From: Bacillota bacterium
GTDB taxonomy: Bacteria > Bacillota > Clostridia > Oscillospirales > Ruminococcaceae
NCBI GenBank assembly: GCA_023429685.1
Contig: JAEZDF010000156.1
Span: 1 to 5,162, forward strand
Reading direction: 5' to 3'
DNA: 5,162 nucleotides
The translations under genes were made by a program, and so were the position numbers. Below, in pieces: positions 1 to 5,162 of this stretch; position 1 is the first letter of the stretch, and each line of letters starts with the position of its first letter. The notes beneath the pieces are model-generated. The model made no database searches. It saw only the letters and a program-made list of their open reading frames with translations, and was not told where the DNA came from.

Positions 1-17
1 GAGGGAGGCAATTAGTT

Positions 18-419
18 ATGTATGAATCCAAACCTTATCTTTACGGTACCGGCAGAAGAAAGCACTCGGTTGCCCGCGTAAGACTGTACAAGGGCACCGG
101 TAACATTACCATAAACGGCAGAACCATTGACGATTACTTTGGTCTTGAGACCTTAAAGCTGATTGTTCGCCAGCCTCTTGCGCTGACAAACAACCTCGCT
201 GGCTTTGATGTAATCTGCACCGTAGCCGGCGGCGGCGTAACCGGTCAGGCGGGCGCAATCCGTCACGGTATCTCCCGCGCACTGCTTTTGGTTAACGAGG
301 GCGAGCTTCGCCCCGTGCTCAAGAGCGCAGGCTTCTTAACTCGCGACCCCCGTATGAAGGAGCGTAAAAAGTACGGACTCAAGGCAGCCCGTCGCGCACC
401 TCAGTTCTCGAAGAGATAG
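18..419 (+). CDS. rpsI: 30S ribosomal protein uS9 (S9), complete
   Basis: Small-subunit ribosomal protein uS9, which sits in the head of the 30S subunit; its basic C-terminal tail reaches the P-site tRNA. The 133-residue product is close to the usual bacterial length of about 130. Hallmarks visible are GTGRRKHSVARVRL near the N-terminus (about residues 11-24), the central GGGVTGQAGAIRHGISRAL block (about 71-89), and the C-terminal LTRDPRMKERKKYGLKAAR segment ending in QFSKR, the conserved tail. A purine-rich Shine-Dalgarno (GAGGGAGG at 1-8) lies 9 nt before the ATG and fixes the start. In bacteria rpsI usually follows rplM (uL13) in one operon; rplM would lie just upstream of the window, which is inference. 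It is the last gene of its transcript here, since a strong terminator follows at 515-554. Base composition is balanced to GC-rich, unlike the AT-rich block downstream. Confidence 0.98.
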   Translation: MYESKPYLYGTGRRKHSVARVRLYKGTGNITINGRTIDDYFGLETLKLIVRQPLALTNNLAGFDVICTVAGGGVTGQAGAIRHGISRALLLVNEGELRPVLKSAGFLTRDPRMKERKKYGLKAARRAPQFSKR

Positions 420-514
420 TGTTTTATTTCGGAAAACCTTTATTTATGGGCTTTTATGTGGGATAAGATATGCGTTTGTCTCATATCTGTCGTACAACTA
501 TATTAACCAATATG

Positions 515-554
515 AAAAGATGCTCGATACTTTAAGTGGTATCGAGCATTTTTT
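515..554 (+). terminator. Intrinsic terminator of the rpsI transcript
   Basis: A perfect 11-bp stem (ATGCTCGATAC at 520-530 pairing with GTATCGAGCAT at 539-549) with an 8-nt loop is followed directly by a run of six T (549-554) on the + strand. This is a classical rho-independent terminator. It lies about 100 nt beyond the rpsI stop. The intervening 420-514 is AT-rich with no convincing gene, only a weak 7-bp hairpin (466-472 with 482-488). It would insulate the methyltransferase promoter that begins only 10 nt later. Confidence 0.9.
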
Positions 555-563
555 AAATAACCC

Positions 564-592
564 TGGACATTTCGAAAATATTGTGATAGAAT
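564..592 (+). promoter_or_regulatory. Predicted promoter of the methyltransferase gene
   Basis: The -35 box TGGACA (564-569) matches five of six consensus bases. It is separated by exactly 17 nt from the -10 box TAGAAT (587-592, five of six), which also carries an extended -10 TG at 584-585. Transcription would begin near 599, giving a leader of about 32 nt to the ATG at 632. The promoter starts right after the rpsI terminator, so the methyltransferase is expressed independently of the ribosomal operon. A CCTGG pentamer (562-566) overlaps the -35 box. Confidence 0.75.
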
Positions 593-631
593 TAATGTAA
601 CGAATTTATTAGTTAATGGGGGTGTTATTAA

Positions 632-1963
632 ATGCCATACGCTATAGATTTGTTCTGCGGAGCTGGTGGAATGAGTGAAGGTCTCATTCAAGCAGGCTTT
701 CATATTTTGTTTTCTAGTGATATTAGTGAAGATGTAATGAAAACATATGTAAATCGGCATGAACAATTAGGTTTAATACAAGGATACAACACCTATTTTC
801 ATAAGGGCGATGTTAGAGAACTCACAGGCGATTTCATTTTTGAAAAAATACGAAATTTAGAATTTTTTAAAGATAAAAAATTAGATATTCCTTTACGAAT
901 AGATGCTATTTTCGGAGGACCTCCTTGCCAAGGCTTTAGTAGAGCAGGCAAACGAAACATTGATGATCCGAGGAATTTGTTGTTTAAAGAGTACTTACGT
1001 GTTATAAACCAAGTGCATCCGAAATATGTAGTAATGGAGAATGTTGAAGGGTTTAATGACACTAAATTTCATGGTTTCATTGGAGTTACTGGTAACGTAT
1101 ACAAAGATGGAACAACAGCACCAGAAATCCTGATTAACGAGTTTAGCTTAATTGGGTACAATGTGTTGCAGCCTCAGGTTTTGGATGCATCTGACTTCGG
1201 AGTACCTCAACGCAGAAGACGAGCGATTTTTATAGCATATATGCAAAATGAAAATGTGCCTACATACCCTAATCCAACAGTACTAAATAATAATAAAGTT
1301 ACCGTCGAGGATGCGATTAGTGATTTAATAAGAGATAATAAAATAAGGCCATATCAAGAAACAGAGTATCAAGTCCAATCAAAACTAGGTAGGACGCCAG
1401 ATATCACCAGAAAGCCTATACCCTGTATGAAAAATGTCTGTAACAACGAAGTTTCCAACCATCAAAAGCTCATTGTTGAGAGATTCTCTTTATTTCATGA
1501 GGGTGAAGATGGGAATGCAGTACGTAGGAGAATTTTATCTCAAGGTATAGACTTGTCACGTAAACCACATTTGCTAGCAGATTGTTCCCGTAAGTTAAAA
1601 ATTGACCAAAACATACTTTATGATAGGTTTTTAAAAGCTAATATTTCCGATGAAATGATTGAAAAGTTAATTACCAAAAAAACTATACGTACTCGATTAT
1701 GCAGAAACAAACCATCTTTAACAGTTGTCACATTGCCAGACGACTATATCTCGCCGTTTGAAAACAGAGTGTTTTCTGTAAGAGAAATGGCTAGACTACA
1801 ATCTTTCGACGACAGCTTTGAATTTCTTAGTAAGCGGACAACAGGGGGGGCAAGGAGAAAGTTTGAGGTTCCTCAATACACACAAGTAGGAAATGCAGTT
1901 CCTCCATTATTAGCAAAAGCTATAGCAAAGCAAATCATAAAAGCACTAAAGGGAGAGGATTGA
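632..1963 (+). CDS. DNA (cytosine-5)-methyltransferase, Type II modification enzyme
   Basis: Transfers a methyl group from S-adenosylmethionine to C5 of cytosine within a specific DNA site, protecting host DNA from the partner nuclease encoded convergently. All core motifs of the family appear in order over 443 residues: motif I DLFCGAGG (6-13, SAM binding), motif IV GGPPCQGFS (95-103) with catalytic Cys99, motif VI ENV (136-138), motif VIII QRRRR (193-197), a variable target-recognition region of about residues 225-360, motif IX RLQSF (388-392) and motif X QVGNAVPP (418-425). The protein starts just before motif I, so it lacks the N-terminal helix-turn-helix extension some relatives use for autoregulation. 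The Shine-Dalgarno GGGGGTG (618-624) lies 7 nt before the ATG. The gene is AT-rich compared with rpsI and pyrC, suggesting transfer. A run of seven G (1844-1850) lies between motifs IX and X. The target sequence is not predictable here. The enzyme appears intact. Confidence 0.97.
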   Translation: MPYAIDLFCGAGGMSEGLIQAGFHILFSSDISEDVMKTYVNRHEQLGLIQGYNTYFHKGDVRELTGDFIFEKIRNLEFFKDKKLDIPLRIDAIFGGPPCQGFSRAGKRNIDDPRNLLFKEYLRVINQVHPKYVVMENVEGFNDTKFHGFIGVTGNVYKDGTTAPEILINEFSLIGYNVLQPQVLDASDFGVPQRRRRAIFIAYMQNENVPTYPNPTVLNNNKVTVEDAISDLIRDNKIRPYQETEYQVQSKLGRTPDITRKPIPCMKNVCNNEVSNHQKLIVERFSLFHEGEDGNAVRRRILSQGIDLSRKPHLLADCSRKLKIDQNILYDRFLKANISDEMIEKLITKKTIRTRLCRNKPSLTVVTLPDDYISPFENRVFSVREMARLQSFDDSFEFLSKRTTGGARRKFEVPQYTQVGNAVPPLLAKAIAKQIIKALKGED

Positions 1964-1986
1964 ATCTTCTCCCTTTAGTGCTTTTA
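1938..1986. terminator. Shared bidirectional terminator at the convergent ends of the methyltransferase and nuclease genes
   Basis: Bases 1938-1956 and 1968-1986 form a perfect 19-bp inverted repeat (core GCACTAAAGGGAGA and its complement). The 11-nt centre can pair further through GAT/ATC (1958-1960 with 1964-1966), leaving the methyltransferase TGA (1961-1963) in the tip. The left arm encodes the last residues of the methyltransferase (KALKGE). The outer end of the right arm contains the complement of the nuclease stop codon (1984-1986). Each strand shows a T-rich 3' side (GCTTTTAAAGTTT on +, GCTTTTATGATTT on -), which suits termination of both transcripts. The U-tracts are short (four), so efficiency is uncertain. 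Confidence 0.8.
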
Positions 1987-2919
1987 AAGTTTAAAATAAT
2001 TATAATCAGAGTTAAGCTTGCTAATTTCTTTGCTTATTGTTGTAAGAGGGCTAACAGTATGACCTGTATACAAATTTCTCGCAAGTAATTCCTTAATAGA
2101 ACTTGCAACATTTGATACGGTTTGTTTTCCCCAATAATTACCACCGCTTATATGTGTAACCCTTTTTACGCAAGTAGCATTTGGCTTTATACCCCCCATA
2201 CGACTGGTAGGCACGGTTACAAATGAGTATGTAAATCTACTCGTATCATGAATTGAATACCCATTACGTCCTACAGTAATATTCGACCTAAAATCTCTAG
2301 CGGAATAAATCATATCCCATAACATAGGGATTTGAGCATTATCATTCCAATTAGTTTTGCATTGTATAATATGGATTTCTAGCTCTGAAAAATCTCTATG
2401 TGATAATCCATTTAAAATACCATTACTGTTATATTTTCGCCCCTTTATTGTTGGGATAGGTATGCCGTTCTCGTCAACAATATTAATATCATCTTTATTC
2501 ATGTTGTACTCAACTTTATTTGGAAATGTTATGGCTATTAAGTCTGACTCAGTATTAGAAATAAAGTTATTATAATTAACTGTTATCGCATCACTAACAG
2601 GAGTCGGTACTAGTTGCTTATTATGCTTAATAACAATAGTCCTTCTTCCAATTAAACAAAGATTGAGATACCAACAAACCAATGATTCCCATGTTGCACC
2701 TCCCCCTGATACAGCACTTTGGGAACGTTCAGAAGTTTTTGTTGTAGCAAAAATTTCTGATAGATGATCTCCAATGTCTAATATTTGTCTTGGTGTTCTA
2801 CTCATAGATACTGAATTTATTACAGGTTTCCAAGTATTCCAACACGATGAAAATGAGTTGGTTTTAAAGAGCTGATTTACAGACAATTCTCTTAAATGCT
2901 CAATAACATTTTGTGACAT
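1984..2919 (-). CDS. Putative Type II restriction endonuclease (PD-(D/E)XK-like), partner of the methyltransferase
   Basis: I do not recognise a named family. The 311-residue protein is soluble, with no signal peptide or membrane span. Features consistent with a PD-(D/E)XK nuclease are an acidic helix GGGATWESLVCWYLNL (73-88; Glu78), a strand with an acidic residue TESDLIAI (123-130; Asp126 as candidate metal ligand), and ELEIHIIQCKTNWND (179-193), where Q186-C-K188 would replace the usual E-x-K. About 60 residues separate Asp126 from Q186, more than in minimal members. The segment AQIPMLWDMIY (195-205) directly after the K-containing strand probably packs on the catalytic core. The start is fixed by a near-perfect Shine-Dalgarno (AAAGGAGG, complement at 2926-2933) 6 nt before the ATG. 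It converges with the methyltransferase gene, ends 20 nt from it, and shares its AT-rich composition. The restriction role comes mainly from this context; a different nuclease function is possible. Confidence 0.8.
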   Translation of the reverse strand: MSQNVIEHLRELSVNQLFKTNSFSSCWNTWKPVINSVSMSRTPRQILDIGDHLSEIFATTKTSERSQSAVSGGGATWESLVCWYLNLCLIGRRTIVIKHNKQLVPTPVSDAITVNYNNFISNTESDLIAITFPNKVEYNMNKDDINIVDENGIPIPTIKGRKYNSNGILNGLSHRDFSELEIHIIQCKTNWNDNAQIPMLWDMIYSARDFRSNITVGRNGYSIHDTSRFTYSFVTVPTSRMGGIKPNATCVKRVTHISGGNYWGKQTVSNVASSIKELLARNLYTGHTVSPLTTISKEISKLNSDYNYFKL

Positions 2920-2951
2920 GATAAACCTCCTTTATGCTATTCTACCTAATT

Positions 2952-2980
2952 ATTATATAGCACATATATAGTTATAACAA
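2952..2980 (-). promoter_or_regulatory. Predicted promoter of the nuclease gene
   Basis: On the - strand a consensus -10 box TATAAT (complement at 2952-2957) is preceded by exactly 17 nt and the -35 box TTGTTA (complement at 2975-2980, four of six matches). The transcript would start near 2945, leaving about 26 nt of leader that includes the strong Shine-Dalgarno. The spacer and -10 contain the partial direct repeat CTATATA spaced by 11 nt, and the 8-bp palindrome GTTATAAC (2971-2978) overlaps the -35 box. Either could bind a regulator, but AT-rich promoters give such patterns by chance. Confidence 0.7.
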
Positions 2981-3021
2981 GCATATAAGGTTAGTAATAA
3001 TAGATTCCCCTTACCTGCTTC

Positions 3022-3052
3022 AAAGGAGCACCGCAAACAGCGGTACTCCTTT
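3022..3052 (-). terminator. Terminator-like hairpin downstream of pyrC
   Basis: Two 13-nt arms (3022-3034 and 3040-3052) enclose a 5-nt loop. On the - strand every position pairs, one of them as a G-U wobble (3029 with 3045); on the + strand the same position is a C-A mismatch. This favours use by the - strand pyrC transcript, about 90 nt after its stop. However, the - strand U-tract is only three bases, while the + strand side reads TTTTGTTT, so it may also stop + strand transcripts. The rest of 2981-3144 shows no convincing gene. Confidence 0.65.
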
Positions 3053-3144
3053 TGTTTACACGTTATGCGTATTCCCTTTATCCAAAACATCTCTTCCCCA
3101 CCTGCTAGGAGAGCAGTCACTCCGTCCTCCACGAAATATTCCAG

Positions 3145-4413
3145 CTACGACCTCTCATACACCACAGCCCCGCCGCAGATGGTAAACCGCACTGCGCCGT
3201 ACAGCGTTCTGCCGGTAAACGGAGAGTTTGCGCTTTTTGAGCGGTACTCCCCCGCCGTGACGACAGCGTACGGGTCAAAGATAGTCACGTCGGCGGGCGC
3301 GCCCACCGAGAGGGTGCCCGCGTCAAACCCGTACAGGGCTGCGGGGCTTGCGGTCATTCGCTTAATCAGCTGCGAAAGGGACAGCCTGCCCGTTCGCACC
3401 AGCTCGGTTACCCCGAGCGAAAGCGCCGTCTCTAGCCCGATCATGCCGCTGGGCGCCTCGGCAAAGGGGCGCGCCTTCTCCTCCGCGGTATGGGGGGCGT
3501 GGTCGGTGGCGATGATGCCGAGCGTACCGTCTTTTAGCCCCTCAATCACCGCAAGGCGGTCATCCTCGGTGCGCAGCGGCGGGTTTACCTTGGCAAGCGT
3601 GCCCTGCTCAAGCACCGCCTGCTCGGTTAAGGTAAAATGCTGGGGGGTCGCCTCGGCGGTGACGGGTGCGCCCAGCCGCCGCGCAAGGCGAACCAGCTCC
3701 ACGGAACGCGCGGAGCTGATGTGCTGCAGGTGTACCCGTGCGCCTGTGTGCAGCGCGAGCATGCAGTCCCTGGCCACCAGCACGTCCTCCGCCGCAGCGG
3801 GCGCGCCCGTAAGCCCCAGTGCCTTTGCCGCTTCCCCCGCGTTTACACCGCTTTCGGCTATCAGCGCGGGGTGCTCCTCGTGCAGGCTGATGGGCAGATT
3901 AAGCTGCTTTGCGCGCAGCATCGCCTCGATCAGCAGCCGTTCGTCGGCAAGCGGGATGCCGTCGTCCGAAAAGCCGCACGCGCCGTTTTGGGCGAGCAGC
4001 TCCATGTCGGTCAGCTCTTTGCCCGCCATATCCCTCGTAACCGCCGCCACAGAGTGTACATGAACGGGTGCCTGCCTGCCCTTTTGCAGCACATAGCGCA
4101 GGGTCTCGGGGGTATCCACAGCCGGGCGTGTGTTTGCCATGCACACCACGGTGGTAAACCCGCCTGCGGCGGCGGCGGCGCTGCCCGTCAGGATGTCCTC
4201 CTTGTGGGTAATCCCAGGGTCGCGAAAATGCACATGCACGTCCACCAGTCCCGGGCACACGACAAGCCCTCGTGCGTCGATGACGGTATGCTCCCCGTCC
4301 GCGGCAAGCGCTCTGCCCACGGCGGCGATGTTACCGTCCCGCACCAAAACATCCAACGGCTCGTCTATCTGGTTTGCGGGGTCGATCACCCGCCCGTTTT
4401 TTATTAAGATCAC
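3145..4413 (-). CDS. pyrC: Dihydroorotase, class I
   Basis: Catalyses the reversible cyclisation of N-carbamoyl-L-aspartate to L-dihydroorotate, the third step of de novo pyrimidine synthesis, in the cytoplasm. The 422-residue length is typical for the class I enzyme. The amidohydrolase metal and substrate residues are all in place: DVHVHFRDPG (58-67) with His60, His62 and Arg64, NTR (94-96), SDD with Asp151, LHEEH with His178, LQHIS with His231, and TDHAPH (303-308) with catalytic Asp304. The C-terminal GAPADVTIFDP motif (371-381) is the usual composite-domain end. The start is GTG, supported by AAGGGAG (complement at 4420-4426) 6 nt upstream. The gene is GC-rich (42 of 60 bases G or C at 3301-3360) and has its own promoter. 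No other pyrimidine gene is in the window. pyrC is preferred over the related allantoinase or hydantoinase because of the FRDPG and HEEH/NPPLR signatures. Confidence 0.96.
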   Translation of the reverse strand: MILIKNGRVIDPANQIDEPLDVLVRDGNIAAVGRALAADGEHTVIDARGLVVCPGLVDVHVHFRDPGITHKEDILTGSAAAAAGGFTTVVCMANTRPAVDTPETLRYVLQKGRQAPVHVHSVAAVTRDMAGKELTDMELLAQNGACGFSDDGIPLADERLLIEAMLRAKQLNLPISLHEEHPALIAESGVNAGEAAKALGLTGAPAAAEDVLVARDCMLALHTGARVHLQHISSARSVELVRLARRLGAPVTAEATPQHFTLTEQAVLEQGTLAKVNPPLRTEDDRLAVIEGLKDGTLGIIATDHAPHTAEEKARPFAEAPSGMIGLETALSLGVTELVRTGRLSLSQLIKRMTASPAALYGFDAGTLSVGAPADVTIFDPYAVVTAGEYRSKSANSPFTGRTLYGAVRFTICGGAVVYERS

Positions 4414-4419
4414 GGCGTT

Positions 4420-4426
4420 CTCCCTT
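4420..4426 (-). promoter_or_regulatory. Ribosome binding site that fixes the GTG start of pyrC
   Basis: On the - strand AAGGGAG lies 6 nt before the GTG at 4413-4411. No in-frame ATG upstream has comparable spacing, and the encoded MILIKNGRVIDP is the normal beginning of a class I dihydroorotase, so the GTG is accepted. Confidence 0.85.
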
Positions 4427-4452
4427 CGTTTTTGGCAGCTTAGCTAGGCTTA

Positions 4453-4481
4453 ATTATACTCGATTTTTCCCCCGTTTTCCA
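4453..4481 (-). promoter_or_regulatory. Predicted pyrC promoter
   Basis: A consensus -10 box TATAAT (complement at 4453-4458) and a -35 box TGGAAA (complement at 4476-4481, four of six) are separated by 17 nt on the - strand. The start would be near 4446, leaving a leader of about 32 nt. That is too short for a PyrR-type attenuator or a riboswitch, so control, if any, should act at initiation. An imperfect 14-bp palindrome (4437-4450) covers the predicted start site. Confidence 0.75.
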
Positions 4482-4482
4482 T

Positions 4483-4515
4483 AAAAACGCCGCATCCGTT
4501 TGACGGGATACGGCG
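4483..4515 (-). terminator. Intrinsic terminator of the membrane-protein gene
   Basis: On the - strand CGCCGTATCC (complement 4506-4515) pairs with GGATGCGGCG (complement 4488-4497) across an 8-nt loop and is followed by five T (complement 4483-4487). The single non-Watson-Crick position is a G-U wobble on the - strand and a C-A mismatch on the + strand, so orientation is clear. It begins 15 nt after the stop at 4531 and separates that transcript from the pyrC promoter, whose -35 box lies next to the T-run. Confidence 0.9.
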
Positions 4516-4530
4516 CATAAGGGTTCCTAA

Positions 4531-5162
4531 TTAGCTGTACAGAGAAAGATACACATAGAACAGCTCGTTTCCGCTCTGGTCGAGCACATACAGCGGCATA
4601 TAGTCATACTCCCCGCCGGAGGTGGAGTAAAGCAGCAACTTGCTCACCGTTTCGCCCGGCATCAGCACCGTGCGCTCCAGCACATCCTTGGCAGAAACAC
4701 CGCCAAGCGTAGGGGAAAACTCGCACGGGTTACCCGTTGCGTCCTCCAGCCGAAACAGCGAGGGGGTTAGCGTAAACGCCTCGCCCGAGTTGTTCTTAAA
4801 GGTGACGCCTATCACAACAAGCGAGGTGCCCTCGGTACCCGTTTCCTCCGCTAAGCTGTAGTCAAAGTTGTACGAGATGTCGTTGTTCACCACCGTATCG
4901 CCGATGAAATACTGGGGCAGGATGTTATCCGGCAACTGGTACTCCTGCGATTCGTCGTCGGGGAAAAACAGGTCGCCTTTGTTATCGGGCACATTCCGAC
5001 CGTCAAACTGAGACACCCCGTAGGCTACAACAATCAGCGTAATCAGCTGAAGCAGCAGCATCAAACCGCCCATCACAATGCCCACGACAACCGGCCATTT
5101 CGCAGCCCCTTCACGGGGAGCACTTGGTACCGGCGGATAGCTTGGCGGCGGTGCCTGCCATG
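4531..5162 (-). CDS. Single-span membrane protein with DUF4352-like exterior domain (5' end outside window)
   Basis: The frame is open to the window edge, giving at least 209 residues; the start is missing. Visible order: a proline-rich stretch WQAPPPSYPPVPSAP at the N-terminal side, a short basic linker, one hydrophobic segment WPVVVGIVMGGLMLLLQLITLIVVAYGV (22 to about 49 of the visible part), an acidic linker (NKGDLFFPDDESQE), then a beta-rich domain. That domain contains GDTVV, SLVVIGVTFKNNSGEAFTL, FRLEDATGNPCEF, LMPGETVSKLLLYS and YVLDQSGNELFYVYLSLYS, resembling the DUF4352/telomeric-repeat-factor-like immunoglobulin-type fold found on Firmicutes surface proteins. An internal GTG at 5085 would be a possible start but has no Shine-Dalgarno and would cut the protein within its membrane segment, so a start beyond 5162 is preferred. 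Cytoplasmic N-terminus and exported C-terminal domain are inferred. Function unknown; GC-rich like pyrC. Confidence 0.8.
   Translation of the reverse strand, partial: WQAPPPSYPPVPSAPREGAAKWPVVVGIVMGGLMLLLQLITLIVVAYGVSQFDGRNVPDNKGDLFFPDDESQEYQLPDNILPQYFIGDTVVNNDISYNFDYSLAEETGTEGTSLVVIGVTFKNNSGEAFTLTPSLFRLEDATGNPCEFSPTLGGVSAKDVLERTVLMPGETVSKLLLYSTSGGEYDYMPLYVLDQSGNELFYVYLSLYS

Noticed and set aside
466..488. 7-bp hairpin AGATATG/CATATCT after rpsI
   Set aside because: AT-rich and weak with no T-run after it; the terminator at 515-554 is far better. No separate feature is claimed.
471..535. 21-codon open frame on + between rpsI and its terminator
   Set aside because: No Shine-Dalgarno, and it ends inside the terminator hairpin.
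503..1062. Open frames on - at 503-766 and 799-1062
   Set aside because: They run antisense to the rpsI terminator and the methyltransferase start, lack ribosome binding sites, and have no recognisable composition or motifs.
2357..2575. 72-codon open frame on + within the nuclease gene
   Set aside because: Antisense to a well-supported gene, with no ribosome binding site.
555..3020. Target-site duplication or attachment sites flanking the restriction-modification block
   Set aside because: Comparing 555-620 with 2981-3021 by eye gave only short AT-rich matches that chance would produce.
2953..3120. 55-codon open frame on - starting at GTG 3120, with GGAGG upstream and a Cys-rich middle (YRCLRCSFEAG)
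   Set aside because: It runs through the pyrC hairpin, whose arms supply the Cys-containing codons, and into the nuclease promoter. It crosses the compositional boundary, so a real small gene is unlikely; conservation would be needed to revive it.
3065..4063. Long open frame on + opposite pyrC (332 codons)
   Set aside because: It lies antisense to an intact dihydroorotase, and its product is a low-complexity Ser/Ala/Arg-rich sequence typical of a shadow of GC-rich coding DNA. No Shine-Dalgarno supports it.
3637..4447. Further open frames on both strands inside pyrC (3637-4407 +, 4130-4447 +, 3899-4258 -)
   Set aside because: All overlap the dihydroorotase in other frames and show no domain-like sequence; they reflect high GC content.
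4640..4861. 73-codon open frame on + opposite the DUF4352-like gene
   Set aside because: Low-complexity Ser/Val-rich shadow of the - strand gene.
4531..5085. GTG at 5085 as the start of the membrane protein
   Set aside because: No ribosome binding site precedes it and it would remove part of the membrane segment, while the frame stays open with sensible protein sequence to the window edge.

Overview
The window looks like a bacterial chromosome segment, most likely from a Gram-positive anaerobe of the Clostridia. The support is modest. The Shine-Dalgarno sequences are strong, uS9 and the class I dihydroorotase are of the Firmicutes-like type, the promoters are sigma-A-like, and there is a proline-rich single-span membrane protein with a DUF4352-like exterior. 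No species-level call can be made from this sequence alone.

There are three regions. (1) Positions 1-554: the complete rpsI gene (ribosomal protein uS9) on the + strand, followed about 100 nt later by a strong intrinsic terminator. (2) About 555-3020: a visibly AT-rich block holding a compact, convergent Type II restriction-modification pair. A 443-residue DNA cytosine-5 methyltransferase lies on + and a 311-residue putative PD-(D/E)XK restriction endonuclease lies on -. Each has its own recognisable promoter. The two genes end 20 nt apart at a shared 19-bp inverted repeat that can serve as a bidirectional terminator and overlaps the end of the methyltransferase gene. (3) About 3021-5162: GC-rich core-type DNA on the - strand. 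It holds pyrC (dihydroorotase) with its own promoter and a 3' hairpin, then an intrinsic terminator, then the C-terminal part of a single-span membrane protein whose start lies beyond the window edge.

The restriction-modification pair looks like horizontally acquired cargo placed between two transcription units (rpsI and pyrC) that would otherwise face each other. It sits between their terminators, so it interrupts neither. The methyltransferase should protect host DNA at the site cut by the endonuclease. No controller (C) protein gene is visible, and the methyltransferase has no N-terminal DNA-binding extension. If the pair is regulated, it is through promoter strength, convergent transcription or an unrecognised operator. 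The target sequence cannot be read from the window. The endonuclease call rests on fold motifs and genetic context, not on a recognised named family.

No tRNA, rRNA, CRISPR array, transposase, integrase or clear attachment site was seen. Nothing here amounts to a wholly new system. The most distinctive items are the unassigned nuclease with a Q-x-K active-site candidate and the long shared hairpin at the convergent gene ends.
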